A stretch of DNA of 64,000 nucleotides from JAMLJG01 sp035327585 (lineage in GTDB: Bacteria; Verrucomicrobiota; Kiritimatiellia; CAIVKH01), in assembly GCA_035327585.1 (NCBI GenBank), contig DAOLDD010000019.1, positions 1-64,000 on the forward strand, read 5' to 3'. The notes below the pieces were generated by a model, which was given only the letters and a program-made list of their open reading frames with translations, was not told where the DNA came from and searched no databases. Position numbers and translations under genes: made by a program. Below are positions 7,466 through 16,318 of the stretch, one piece after another. How positions within the stretch are numbered: position 1 is the stretch's first letter; every line of letters begins with the position of its first letter.

Positions 7466-7762
7466 TTAGCTGCGCTGTTGCCATACATCGGGGTTTCGCC
7501 TGACATGAAAGACCGCGAGGATCACAACTCGCTCGTTTTCCTCGACGAATAACACCTTGTATGGAAAGCGACGGGTCATGCCGTGGCGAACGGACCCGTA
7601 TATTCGTGGATAACGTCGCGGCGCACGCAGAACGGATGCAAAAAGGGCATCCAAACAGAGAAGAAACTCGGCCCCCAGGCCAGGCTGGCGCTCATCATAC
7701 CAGTCAAACGCATGGGTCATCTCCGCCTCGGCTTCGGGACGGACGATGAGCTGACGGATCAA
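7466..7762 (-). CDS. RelE/ParE family toxin
   Basis: This 98-aa protein has the ParE-like fold signature: RPEAEAEM near the N-terminus, FDWYDERQPGLGAEF, then PRIYGSVR and a C-terminal FHVRRNPDVW. ParE-family toxins act on gyrase, RelE-family toxins on ribosome-bound mRNA; the target is not decided here. I choose TTG 7762 because it overlaps the antitoxin stop as TTGA, and homologues begin near LIVRPEAE. It is the second gene of the pair, so it depends on antitoxin translation. Confidence 0.82.
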   Translation of the reverse strand: MIRQLIVRPEAEAEMTHAFDWYDERQPGLGAEFLLCLDALFASVLRAPRRYPRIYGSVRHGMTRRFPYKVLFVEENERVVILAVFHVRRNPDVWQQRS

Positions 7763-7989
7763 CTCCGGCCTCGTATCCGCTCCCTGACCGCAGCCCAAGG
7801 GGCGCCTTCTTCAGGGTTTTGGTGATACGCATCCAGTCGCCGGTCGAGTTCCACCTTTTGGGCATCCGTCAGCGAAACCGCCTCCGGCACCGCCGCGATG
7901 GTATCCCATATGTCCTCAACGAGTTGTATACGCTCGGGTACGCTCAAGCTTAACACATCCGCTGGCATCAGCGTTTTCATACTTCGCAT
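7759..7989 (-). CDS. Antitoxin, addiction-module component family (TIGR02574-like)
   Basis: This 76-aa acidic protein has the pattern LSVPERIQLVEDIWDTI and a C-terminal ELDRRLDAYHQNPEEG, typical of the putative addiction-module component family found upstream of ParE/RelE toxins. The start is ATG 7989 or ATG 7980; both are in frame and neither has a clear ribosome-binding site. It overlaps the toxin start by 4 bp. It most likely binds the toxin and represses its own promoter, which is family knowledge. Confidence 0.82.
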   Translation of the reverse strand: MRSMKTLMPADVLSLSVPERIQLVEDIWDTIAAVPEAVSLTDAQKVELDRRLDAYHQNPEEGAPWAAVRERIRGRS

Positions 7990-8115
7990 GCTTTATCATT
8001 CTTCAATCGGGCCTTCAATCAAACTCCATCCAAACGTTTAATTGGTTCACTAGGACTTGCGTTTCCCGGGGTCTCCCCGTACGTTCGCGGACTTCAAGTG
8101 AGGGGTGATGCCTTT

Positions 8116-10791
8116 ATGACGGATGTCGATTCGAGTCCGGAAAATACGGACCATTTGGAAACACGGGATTGGTTGGATTCGCTGGAGGACGTGTACCACA
8201 ACAGCGGGCCCGGCCGGGTGGCGAACCTGTTGACGGACCTGCAGTTGCAGGCCCAGAAAATGGGGGTCAAACTGCCGGTCACGTCGGAAACGCCGTACAC
8301 GAACACGATCCCGGTCAACCTGCAGCCAGCGTACCCCGGCGACCGCGAGCTGGAACGCCGGATCAAAAGCCTGGTCCGCTGGAACGCGATGGCGACGGTG
8401 GTCCGCGCGAACAAAGCGGACAGCAGCATCGGCGGCCATATTTCCACGTTCGCCTCCAGCGCGACGCTCTACGAGGTGGGGTTCAACCACTTCTTCCGCG
8501 GCCGCAGCGAGACGCAGGAACCGGATTACATCTACTTCCAAGGCCACGCGTCGCCCGGCATTTACGCGCGCGCGTTCCTCGAAGGCCGGCTCTCCCGCGA
8601 GCATCTGCAGAATTTCCGCCGCGAGCTGGCGAAAGGCGGCGGCCTGTCGTCTTACCCGCATCCGTGGCTGATGCCGGATTTCTGGGAGTTCCCGACGGTG
8701 TCGATGGGACTCGGCCCGCTGACGGCGATCTACCACGCGCGCTTCATCCGCTACCTCGAGGATCGCGGCCTGAAGAAGGAAACGGATCAAAAGGTCTGGG
8801 CGTTCCTCGGCGACGGGGAAACGGACGAGCCGGAATCGCTTGGCGCGATTTCGCTGGCGACCCGCGAGCAGCTCGACAACCTGATCTTCGTCATCAACTG
8901 CAACCTGCAGCGCCTCGACGGGCCGGTGCGCGGCAACGGGCAGATCATCCAGGAACTGGAGGCGAACTTCCGCGGCTGCGGCTGGAACGTGATCAAGGTC
9001 ATCTGGGGCAGCGACTGGGATCCCCTGCTCGCGGCGGACAAGTCCGGCATGCTGGTCAAGCGCATGGGTGAAGTGGTCGACGGGGAATTCCAGAAGTACG
9101 CCACGGCGAGCGGCGACTACATTCGCCAGAACTTTTTCGGCGCGTATCCCGAGACGCTGAAACTCGTCGAGCACTTGAGCGACGAGGAAATCACCCGCCT
9201 GCGCCTCGGCGGCCACGATCCGGAGAAAATTTACGCCGCCTACCGCGCCGCGATGAACAACAAGGGCACGCCGACGGTGATCCTGTGCCGCACCATCAAG
9301 GGCTACGGCCTCGGCGAAGCGGGCGAAGGCAAAAACATAACGCACCAGCAGAAGAAGTTGAACGAGGAGGAGCTGCGTGTGTTCCGCCGCCGTTTCGACA
9401 TCCCTATTTCCGAGGACGAAATTGCGGAGGCGCCGTTCTACCGCCCGGCGAAGGACAGCCTGGAGATGCAGTACCTGCTCGAGCGCCGGCGCGCGCTGGG
9501 CGGCTTCCTGCCGAAACGCATGTCGCGGTCCAAGCCGATTGTCGCGCCGGAAGACGACGTGTTCTCGGAATTCGCCAAGGGCACGGACGGCCGCGAGGCG
9601 TCCACCACGACGGCGTTCGTACGCCTGCTGTCGAAGCTGGTGAAGGACCCGCACGTGGGTAAACTCGTGGTGCCGATTGTACCCGACGAGGCGCGCACGT
9701 TCGGCATGGAGTCGCTGTTCCGCGCGATCGGCATTTACGCGCACGCGGGCCAGCTCTACGAGCCGGTAGATGCCGAGAGCCTGCTGTATTACAAGGAGGC
9801 GAAGGACGGCCAGATTCTGGAGGAAGGCATCAACGAGGCCGGCTCCATCAGCTCCTTCATCGCCGCGGGCACGGCCTACGCGAACCACGGCGTCAACACG
9901 ATCCCCTTCTATATCTACTATTCGATGTTTGGCATGCAGCGCGTCGGCGACCTCGTATGGCTCGCGGGCGACATGCGCTGCCGCGGCTTCCTGCTCGGCG
10001 GCACCGCGGGGCGCACGACGCTGAACGGCGAAGGCCTGCAGCACCAGGACGGGCACAGCCACCTGCTGGCCTACCCGGTGCCAAACCTGATGTGCTACGA
10101 CCCGGCCTATGCCTACGAGATGGCTGTCATCATCAAGGACGGTATCCGCCGAATGTATGTCGAGGGGGAGAGCATTTTCTACTACCTCACGCTGTGCAAC
10201 GAGAACTACGCGATGCCACCGATGCCGAAGGGCGCGGAGGAAGGCATCCTGAAGGGCATGTACCTCTTCAAGAAGTCGGACCTGAAAGGCGCGAAGCTGA
10301 AGGCGCAGTTGCTCGGCAGCGGCACGATCCTCAACGAAGTCGTGAAGGCGCAGCAGATGCTCGCTGAAAAATACCAGATCGCCGCCGACGTCTGGTCGGT
10401 CACCAGTTACAAGGAGCTACGGCGCGATGCGATGGAGGCGGACCGTTTCAACCTGTTGAATCCGGGCGAGCCGCCAAAGACGCCGTACGTGTCCGCGTGC
10501 CTGAACAACACGGAGGGCGTGATCGTCGCGTCGTCCGACTACGTCAAGATGCTGCCCGACGCGCTACAGCGCTGGGTCAACCGCCCGATGTACAACCTGG
10601 GCACGGAAGGCTTCGGACGCAGCGAGACGCGGCAGAAACTGCGCGACTTCTTTGAAGTGGATGCCCGCTACGTGACGCTGGCTGCACTGACGCAACTGGT
10701 GCGCGTGGGCGAACTGAAAGCCGACGTCCTGCCCAAAGCCGTGCAGGATCTGGAAATTGATCCCGCGAAGCCCAACCCGCTTACCGATTGA
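8116..10791 (+). CDS. aceE: Pyruvate dehydrogenase E1 component, homodimeric type
   Basis: AceE decarboxylates pyruvate with thiamine pyrophosphate and passes the acetyl group to the E2 lipoyl arm. At 891 aa it matches the E. coli enzyme (887 aa). The TPP motif starts at GDGETDEPES near residue 234 and runs to the NCNLQRLDGPV segment. The catalytic-loop region LNGEGLQHQDGHS is present. The ATG at 8116 follows an AGGGGTG sequence at about 9-nt spacing; GTG 8098 is the alternative. First gene of aceE-aceF-lpdA. Confidence 0.97.
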   Translation: MTDVDSSPENTDHLETRDWLDSLEDVYHNSGPGRVANLLTDLQLQAQKMGVKLPVTSETPYTNTIPVNLQPAYPGDRELERRIKSLVRWNAMATVVRANKADSSIGGHISTFASSATLYEVGFNHFFRGRSETQEPDYIYFQGHASPGIYARAFLEGRLSREHLQNFRRELAKGGGLSSYPHPWLMPDFWEFPTVSMGLGPLTAIYHARFIRYLEDRGLKKETDQKVWAFLGDGETDEPESLGAISLATREQLDNLIFVINCNLQRLDGPVRGNGQIIQELEANFRGCGWNVIKVIWGSDWDPLLAADKSGMLVKRMGEVVDGEFQKYATASGDYIRQNFFGAYPETLKLVEHLSDEEITRLRLGGHDPEKIYAAYRAAMNNKGTPTVILCRTIKGYGLGEAGEGKNITHQQKKLNEEELRVFRRRFDIPISEDEIAEAPFYRPAKDSLEMQYLLERRRALGGFLPKRMSRSKPIVAPEDDVFSEFAKGTDGREASTTTAFVRLLSKLVKDPHVGKLVVPIVPDEARTFGMESLFRAIGIYAHAGQLYEPVDAESLLYYKEAKDGQILEEGINEAGSISSFIAAGTAYANHGVNTIPFYIYYSMFGMQRVGDLVWLAGDMRCRGFLLGGTAGRTTLNGEGLQHQDGHSHLLAYPVPNLMCYDPAYAYEMAVIIKDGIRRMYVEGESIFYYLTLCNENYAMPPMPKGAEEGILKGMYLFKKSDLKGAKLKAQLLGSGTILNEVVKAQQMLAEKYQIAADVWSVTSYKELRRDAMEADRFNLLNPGEPPKTPYVSACLNNTEGVIVASSDYVKMLPDALQRWVNRPMYNLGTEGFGRSETRQKLRDFFEVDARYVTLAALTQLVRVGELKADVLPKAVQDLEIDPAKPNPLTD

Positions 10792-10805
10792 ACCTGGAGA
10801 CGACT

Positions 10806-12152
10806 ATGGCTGCCATCGAATTCAAACTGCCCGCGCTGGGCGAAAATATAGACACCGGCGACGTCGTGCGCGTGCTGGTGAGCGTCGGCGACACGGTGAC
10901 CAAGGACCAGCCCCTGCTGGAAATGGAAACCGGCAAGGCCACGGTTGAAATCCCCTCCTCATCCGCGGGCGTGATCAAGCAGATTCACGTCAAAGAAGGC
11001 GCGAAGGCACGTGTCGGACAGGTCATCTTCACGATCGATGGCGATGCAACGGCCGCCCCAGCAAAAAAGGAAGCGCCAGCCCCGGCGAAGCCAACGCCTG
11101 CGCCGGCGAAGGCGCCGAAAGCGGAATCGGAAGCCGCGGCGGCCGCTGACGAGGTGAAAAAAGATGAACCTGCACCGGCAACCGCTCCCGTGCGTCCGTC
11201 CCGGGCCGCCGTACCGCCCCTGTCACCGGTACCCGTTGCGGCGGAGACCGGCTCCGCCGCCCCGGCGGCGCCGTCCACCCGCAAGTTTGCCCGCGAAATC
11301 GGCGTCGATATCGGCGCAGTTCCCGGTTCGGGTCCGGGCGGGCGCGTCTCCGTCGATGACGTGAAGAACTTCTCGCGCGCAGTCAACGCGGGCATGGTGC
11401 GCCAGGCCGGCAAGGCCACCAACGCGCCGTTGCCCGACTTCAGCCGATGGGGCGAGGTTGAACACCAGCCGCTGAACAATGTACGCATCGCAACCGCTGA
11501 ACAGATGGCGCTCTGCTGGAACACCATTCCGCACGTCACGCTGCACGACAAGGCGGACATCACGGAACTCGAGAAACTGCGCCAGGATTCGAAGCGCAAG
11601 GCGGAAGCGGCGGGCGCGAAGCTCACGATGACCGCGTTCCTCGTCAAGATCGTCGCGTCCGCGCTCAAGGTGAACCCGAAGTTCAACTCGAGCCTCGACC
11701 TCGCGCGCGGCGAACAGATCGTGAAGAAATTCTTCAACATCGGCGTGGCCGTGGATACCGAACGCGGCCTCATGGTGCCGGTGCTGCGCGACGTGGATCG
11801 CCGCAATGTGATCCAGATCGCCGTCGAATTGCAGCGCGCGGCGGACCGTGCGAAGGCGCGCAAGCTGAGCCCGGACGACATGACCGGCGGTTGCTTCACC
11901 ATCACCAACATCGGCGGGATCGGCGGCGGTTTCTTCACGCCCATCGTGAACCACCCCGAAGTCGGCATCCTCGGCGTGGGCCGTGCGAATTACGAACCGG
12001 TCCTCGTCAACGGCTTCTTCCAGCCGCGCCTGATGCTGCCGCTCTCGCTCTCGTTCGACCACCGCATCATCGACGGCGCCGACGGCGCGCGGTTCCTGCG
12101 CTGGATCATCGAAGCCATCCAAAACCCCGTACTGCTATCCCTGGAGGGTTGA
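10806..12152 (+). CDS. aceF: Dihydrolipoyl acetyltransferase (E2 of pyruvate dehydrogenase)
   Basis: This is the E2 core of the complex, 448 aa. It has a single lipoyl domain (1-80) with the modified lysine in EMETGKATVE (K44), then an Ala/Pro/Lys-rich linker (about 83-155). A peripheral-subunit-binding domain follows (TRKFAREIGVDI). The C-terminal catalytic domain ends with the SLSFDHRIIDGADG active site (HxxxDG). The ATG at 10806 has GGAG just upstream. Having one lipoyl domain rather than three is common outside enterobacteria. Confidence 0.96.
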   Translation: MAAIEFKLPALGENIDTGDVVRVLVSVGDTVTKDQPLLEMETGKATVEIPSSSAGVIKQIHVKEGAKARVGQVIFTIDGDATAAPAKKEAPAPAKPTPAPAKAPKAESEAAAAADEVKKDEPAPATAPVRPSRAAVPPLSPVPVAAETGSAAPAAPSTRKFAREIGVDIGAVPGSGPGGRVSVDDVKNFSRAVNAGMVRQAGKATNAPLPDFSRWGEVEHQPLNNVRIATAEQMALCWNTIPHVTLHDKADITELEKLRQDSKRKAEAAGAKLTMTAFLVKIVASALKVNPKFNSSLDLARGEQIVKKFFNIGVAVDTERGLMVPVLRDVDRRNVIQIAVELQRAADRAKARKLSPDDMTGGCFTITNIGGIGGGFFTPIVNHPEVGILGVGRANYEPVLVNGFFQPRLMLPLSLSFDHRIIDGADGARFLRWIIEAIQNPVLLSLEG

Positions 12153-12156
12153 CACC

Positions 12157-13578
12157 TTGAGCACTGAATCCACGCACACCTCCCTGCTCGTCATCGGCGG
12201 CGGACCCGGCGGCTATCCGGCCGCGTTCCTTGCGGCCGACCATGGACTCGACGTCACCATGGTGGAGCTGGACTCCAATCCAGGCGGCGTCTGCCTCTAC
12301 CGCGGCTGCATCCCCTCCAAGGCCCTCCTGCACGTCGCCCGTGTCATCACGGAAGCGCGCGAGGCGAAACACTGGGGCCTCACCTACCCGGAGCCGAAAA
12401 TCGATCTCAACCAGATGCGCGACTGGAAGAACAAGGTCGTCAGCAAGCTGACCGGCGGCCTTGGTTCGCTCACCAAGAAACGCAAGATCACCTATGTGCA
12501 GGGCCGCGCGCGCTTCCTCTCCAACCGCAGCGTGCTCGTGGATCGCAAGGACGGCGCCCAGCAGACCCTCACGTTCGATCACTGCATCCTCTCGACCGGC
12601 TCGCGCCCCGTGGTGCCCGGCAATATGAAGCTCGCGACCGACCGCCTCATGGATTCCACCTCGGCGCTGAACATCCCCGACGTACCCGGCTCCCTGCTCG
12701 TGGTCGGCGGCGGCTACATCGGTTGCGAGTTGGGCACCGTCTACGCCGCGCTCGGCAGCAAGGTCACCGTCGTCGAGATGCTGCCGCAATTGTTGACCGG
12801 CGCGGATCGCGACCTGGCGAACGTCTTGATCGGCGTGCTCGAGAAACGCTTCCACAAGATCATGCTCAAGACCAAGGTCGTCGAGATGAAGGAAAAGGGC
12901 GACCAGATCGAGGTCAGGTTCGAGGGCCTGCACGTCGACCAGCCGGTGCAAACCTTCGACCGCGTCCTCGTATCCGTCGGACGTCGTCCGAACACCGAGG
13001 ATCTCGGTCTCGAAAACACCCGGATTCAACTGGATCCGAAGGGCTTCGTGAAGATCGACAAACAGCGCCGCACCCCGGAGCCGCACATCTATGCGATCGG
13101 CGATGTTGCCGGCGATCCGATGCTCGCGCACAAGGCCTCCCACGAGGGCCGCGTCGCGGTGGAGGCGATCCTGGGCCACCCGTCCATCTTTGACCCGCGC
13201 GCGATTCCCGCCGTGGTTTTCACCGATCCCGAAATGGCATGGTGCGGGCTCACGGAGCTCCAGGCCAAGCAGGATGGCCGCGAAGTGAAGATCGCCAGCT
13301 TCCCCTGGGCCGCCTCCGGCCGCGCCACGACGCTGGGCCGCAACGAGGGCCTCACCAAGCTGGTTCTTGATCCCCACACGGAGCAGGTGCTCGGCGTCGG
13401 CATCGTCGGCGTCGGCGCGGGCGAGATGATCGCGGAAGGCGTGCTCGCGGTGGAAATGGCCGCGCGCGCGGACGACCTCAAGATGTCCATCCACGCCCAC
13501 CCCACCCTGTCCGAGACGATGATGGAAGCCGCCGAAATCTTCTTCGGCCACGGCACCCACGTCATCGCGCGGAACTAG
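12157..13578 (+). CDS. lpdA: Dihydrolipoamide dehydrogenase (E3)
   Basis: This 473-aa flavoprotein reoxidises the lipoyl arm. It has the FAD site GGGPGGYPAA, the redox disulfide CLYRGC (C46, C51), the NAD site VVGGGYIGCELG and the C-terminal catalytic HAHPTLSE. It starts at TTG 12157, 4 bp after the aceF stop, with GGAGG upstream. It is the last gene of the pyruvate dehydrogenase operon. Confidence 0.96.
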   Translation: MSTESTHTSLLVIGGGPGGYPAAFLAADHGLDVTMVELDSNPGGVCLYRGCIPSKALLHVARVITEAREAKHWGLTYPEPKIDLNQMRDWKNKVVSKLTGGLGSLTKKRKITYVQGRARFLSNRSVLVDRKDGAQQTLTFDHCILSTGSRPVVPGNMKLATDRLMDSTSALNIPDVPGSLLVVGGGYIGCELGTVYAALGSKVTVVEMLPQLLTGADRDLANVLIGVLEKRFHKIMLKTKVVEMKEKGDQIEVRFEGLHVDQPVQTFDRVLVSVGRRPNTEDLGLENTRIQLDPKGFVKIDKQRRTPEPHIYAIGDVAGDPMLAHKASHEGRVAVEAILGHPSIFDPRAIPAVVFTDPEMAWCGLTELQAKQDGREVKIASFPWAASGRATTLGRNEGLTKLVLDPHTEQVLGVGIVGVGAGEMIAEGVLAVEMAARADDLKMSIHAHPTLSETMMEAAEIFFGHGTHVIARN

Positions 13579-13714
13579 GGCCTCACTCAACGGACCGTTG
13601 CTGACATCGCGATTCAGCGAAAAACGCGCCCGGAGGTCGCGTTCCACCCGAGGAACGTTGAGGAGTTAGCCGGTGGAGCGGGCGCTCCGCGCACGCTTCT
13701 TGAGTTGGGCAAAT

Positions 13715-13742
13715 AGTAAATAAGTAGAACTGACCCCTTTCC
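13715..13742 (+). repeat. 28-bp REP-like unit downstream of lpdA
   Basis: This differs from the copy at 3784-3811 at one position (AAGTAGAAC for AAGTGGAAC). It lies 9 bp past the stop codon of the minus-strand lipoprotein gene, in the 173-bp space after lpdA. No gene is seen in that space. Confidence 0.75.
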
Positions 13743-13751
13743 TCACTTTCC

Positions 13752-14540
13752 TCAGCGGGGGCGGGCGAGGACGCGGAAGCCGGTGTCGGCGTCGCGGTAG
13801 GCGCGGGGCAGATCGACGCGGTTCCAGACGCGCAGCATCCGCTCGGAACGTTCGCTCCAACTGCCGCCGCGCGCGGGCACGGACGCGGTCTCGTCGGACT
13901 CGGCGCGACACCACTCGGCGACATTTCCCGCCAGATCGTAGAGATTAAACGGATTCGGCGGATAAGCCCCCACCGGACGCGCCCGTTCCAGCCGGAACGC
14001 CGCCCGCCCGGACGCCTCGGCCCACCCCCACGGGTACGGCGCCGCATGCACGCCGCCGCGCGCGGCATACTCCCACTCGTCCTCCGTCGGCAGGGCGACC
14101 GCAACCTTCAACCAGCCGGAAAGCCAACGCGCATACGCCTCGGCCTGCGCTTGCGTCACGAAGGCAACGGGGTCGCGCGGGGCAAGCGGCGCGTAGTGAC
14201 CGGGATGGCCCGCGAATTGCGGCGAATCTAACGTCACCCCCGTGTCGTTCAGAAAGCGCGCGAATTGCGCCGTCGTAATCTCCGTGCGCGACATCCAGAA
14301 GGAATCCACCGCCACCTCGCGCGGAGCCGGCGCGCCGGGCTCGCGGCTGCCCAGCACCGCGACGCCGCCGGGCACGGTCACCCACCCCGGCACGTCGCGA
14401 ATAGCTCGTGTTTTCGGCGGCTTGCCGAGTTTTTGCAGACGTTGGAAGTCGCCGGAATCCTCTTTTACAGACGTTGGAAAACACCCTCCGGCGAGCGCGG
14501 TGGCGGCAACGCAAATTATCAGCAGCTTACGTTTTGACAC
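13752..14540 (-). CDS. Formylglycine-generating-enzyme-like (SUMF1) lipoprotein
   Basis: This 262-aa protein starts with a lipoprotein signal whose lipobox is LAGGC, then an FGE-sulfatase domain from about residue 52. Family motifs are visible: LPTEDEWEYAARGG, NPFNLYDLAGNVAEW, RGGSW and DTGFRVLARP. True sulfatase activators need specific cysteines not seen here, so this is more likely a structural or binding relative anchored in the envelope. The start is GTG 14540; I see no strong ribosome-binding site. Odd: the stretch just after the lipobox is encoded by two direct copies of the ACGTCTG repeat. Confidence 0.8.
   Translation of the reverse strand: MSKRKLLIICVAATALAGGCFPTSVKEDSGDFQRLQKLGKPPKTRAIRDVPGWVTVPGGVAVLGSREPGAPAPREVAVDSFWMSRTEITTAQFARFLNDTGVTLDSPQFAGHPGHYAPLAPRDPVAFVTQAQAEAYARWLSGWLKVAVALPTEDEWEYAARGGVHAAPYPWGWAEASGRAAFRLERARPVGAYPPNPFNLYDLAGNVAEWCRAESDETASVPARGGSWSERSERMLRVWNRVDLPRAYRDADTGFRVLARPR
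14430..14480. repeat. Paired ACGTCTG boxes, 32-bp period, inside a coding sequence
   Basis: Read on the minus strand, the boxes are TTCCAACGTCTGTAAAA (14463-14479) and TTCCAACGTCTGCAAAA (14431-14447), exactly 32 bp apart. They code for residues just after the lipobox of the SUMF1-like lipoprotein. Related pairs are at 31274-31320 and 60029-60076. Confidence 0.75.
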
Positions 14541-14563
14541 GACGCGGATGTTTCTACTACTGT
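14534..14563 (+). promoter_or_regulatory. Candidate promoter for the 14616 gene
   Basis: TTGACA (14534-14539), an 18-bp spacer and TACTGT (14558-14563) lie about 50 bp upstream of the ATG at 14616. The -35 overlaps the GTG start of the divergent lipoprotein gene. The -35 is perfect, the -10 moderate. Confidence 0.4.
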
Positions 14564-14615
14564 TTGCCGGACGATGCGAGTGTCGATCAACACGTAACCC
14601 GATGCAGGTGATTCC

Positions 14616-15344
14616 ATGGAACCGATCCTTCTGATTGTCTCCGCGCTGGCCAGCCTCGTTAGCGCCGTAGTCCTTGTCCTCGTCCTCGTCAAACTCGGGG
14701 ATATCGCCGACAAGACCGGCCGTGATTCCGGCGCCTCGGTCGACGCGAAGGAACTGGGCGCCGAGCTCGCGGGCGCGATCGACGCGGCCTTCAAAGCGCA
14801 CGTGCCGAGTCCCGAAAAATTCTCCGCGGCCACCGCGTCCGCCCTCGAACAGGCCGTAAAGAAATCCAGCGAAGGCGTCGAAGCCCTGCACAAGAACCTG
14901 CTCGCCGCCCAGTCGCAGGCTACGGACAAATGGTCGGCCAACGAAAAGGCCGCCATCCAGGGCCTCGAAAATGCCGCGAAGGCGGTCGAAGCCGCGGCGG
15001 GCAAACTCAGCGACGCGCTCGCCTCGCACGCGCAGCAGTTGGACAAGGTCGAATCGGCATCGCGCGACCAGCTCAAGACCATCCTCTCCACGCATGCCGA
15101 CAGCCTCGGTAAATCTTCCACCGCCATCGCGGGCCAGCTCGACAAGATCATGCAGCTCGAAAAGGACATCCAGCAGGTGCTCCACGTCCAGCAGGTCGTC
15201 GACGGCTCCATCAAGGCGGTGTCCAGCGCCGAGGAATTCAAGGCGACGCTCGTTGCGCTGCGCAAACACCTCGAGCAGTCCGACACGCTGGTGCGCGAGG
15301 CGACCAAGCCCCGCACGATTCGCCTGGTCGAACAGGAAAGCTGA
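14616..15344 (+). CDS. Membrane-anchored coiled-coil protein of unknown function
   Basis: I do not recognise a family. The 242-aa product has one N-terminal membrane helix (about residues 4-25) followed by a long Ala/Lys/Glu/Gln-rich helical region to about residue 215, with heptad-like patterning. It ends in a short basic tail. This is the shape of a tethered coiled-coil protein. The ATG at 14616 has GGTG 5-8 nt upstream. It is divergent from the SUMF1-like lipoprotein gene and convergent with the DUF6941 gene, with a 5-bp gap. Confidence 0.75.
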   Translation: MEPILLIVSALASLVSAVVLVLVLVKLGDIADKTGRDSGASVDAKELGAELAGAIDAAFKAHVPSPEKFSAATASALEQAVKKSSEGVEALHKNLLAAQSQATDKWSANEKAAIQGLENAAKAVEAAAGKLSDALASHAQQLDKVESASRDQLKTILSTHADSLGKSSTAIAGQLDKIMQLEKDIQQVLHVQQVVDGSIKAVSSAEEFKATLVALRKHLEQSDTLVREATKPRTIRLVEQES

Positions 15345-15349
15345 TCCCG

Positions 15350-15757
15350 TCAGCCCTGCGGGTTGCCCTGGGTGACGCCGACGCGCAGCGGGTAGCGGAT
15401 CTTCAGATCACCATCCAGCAGCACCTCGACCCAGTGGGTGCCTTCCGTTTGGAATTCGACGTTGAGAAAAATCTCGACGTTGGTGGCGGTGGTTTCCGGC
15501 GTAGGCAAATTCACGGGAATGTTCTGCCCCTCCACCAGCACGTTGTTCCCGTCCGGCTTGATGATCCGGCTGCGCTGGTTGAATTTCCCCTCCCCGCTGC
15601 ACCAGCGGGTGACCATGAAGATGCGCGGATAACGGGCCGGAAACGACTGCACCATGATGGCGTCGAACAGGCCGATCAGAATGAATTTGCCGTTGCGCTC
15701 CTGGCGCACGTCGTCGCACAGGATCGCGGATTGCAGGTCGGGAAGGATGGTGTTCAT
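15350..15757 (-). CDS. DUF6941-family protein
   Basis: This is a 135-aa soluble protein with the pattern LCDDVRQERNGKFILIGLFD followed by FPARYPRIFMVTRW, as in the small beta-rich DUF6941 family. Function is unknown. The N-terminus resembles an Ig-like sandwich predicted from alternating hydrophobics, which is inference. I choose ATG 15757 because a promoter-like -10 box (GATACT) ends 6 nt before it. Confidence 0.7.
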   Translation of the reverse strand: MNTILPDLQSAILCDDVRQERNGKFILIGLFDAIMVQSFPARYPRIFMVTRWCSGEGKFNQRSRIIKPDGNNVLVEGQNIPVNLPTPETTATNVEIFLNVEFQTEGTHWVEVLLDGDLKIRYPLRVGVTQGNPQG

Positions 15758-15763
15758 GGGCGC

Positions 15764-15793
15764 AGTATCCCGTATTGAATAAACCCGGTGCAA
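15764..15793 (-). promoter_or_regulatory. Leaderless-type promoter of the DUF6941 gene
   Basis: On the minus strand TTGCAC (15788-15793), 18 bp, GATACT (15764-15769), then 6 nt to the ATG at 15757. There is no Shine-Dalgarno. The geometry matches nagB and purE. Confidence 0.55.
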
Positions 15794-15834
15794 GCTTCGT
15801 CACAGGGATGGACACAACCCCGGAGGAGCCCGCG

Positions 15835-16206
15835 ATGAAAACAATCCTGGCCAGCGCAATCCTGACGACCGCCCTGTGCATCGGCACCGCCAGCGCCCAG
15901 CACGTATCCGTCAAGTTCGGGTCGTCGCCCCGCGCGACGGCGCCGTCCTGCTACGTACCACCGCCCTGCGCCGCACGCCCCGTCTACTACCGCTACGCCC
16001 CCACGCGGCAGGCGCAACACGGGTACTGGAAGCTGCAACACAAGCGCGTTCAGGTCCCGGGCCAATGGGTGCAATGGATCACCCCCTGCGGCAAGGTGCA
16101 ATCGAAGTGGGCGCCCGGCGGCTATCGCACCATATCCCAATACGTTTGGGTGCCCTACACACCGCCCCCTTCACACGGAAGCACGATCACCATCGTGCGC
16201 CGATAA
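15835..16206 (+). CDS. Small secreted protein of unknown function
   Basis: This 123-aa product has a clear signal peptide (MKTILASAILTTALCIGTASA, cleavage before QHV). The mature part is rich in Tyr, Pro, Trp and Gln, with several Y-x-P and W-V repeats and two Cys-Pro pairs. It resembles small YXWV-type secreted proteins but I cannot name a family. The start at ATG 15835 is supported by GGAGGAG just upstream. Confidence 0.75.
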   Translation: MKTILASAILTTALCIGTASAQHVSVKFGSSPRATAPSCYVPPPCAARPVYYRYAPTRQAQHGYWKLQHKRVQVPGQWVQWITPCGKVQSKWAPGGYRTISQYVWVPYTPPPSHGSTITIVRR

Positions 16207-16318
16207 ACCGACGGCAACCCCGTCAACTAGCGCTGGATGTCTCGGGGGTGGATGCTGTAATAATGCGCGACACGCCCATGCGCGGACAGCCGCGTACGAA
16301 TCCAACCCAAGGAGCATC

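Noticed and set aside
8050..10062. 670-codon frame antisense to aceE
   Set aside because: It fully overlaps aceE, whose motifs are unambiguous. The antisense product has shadow-type composition.
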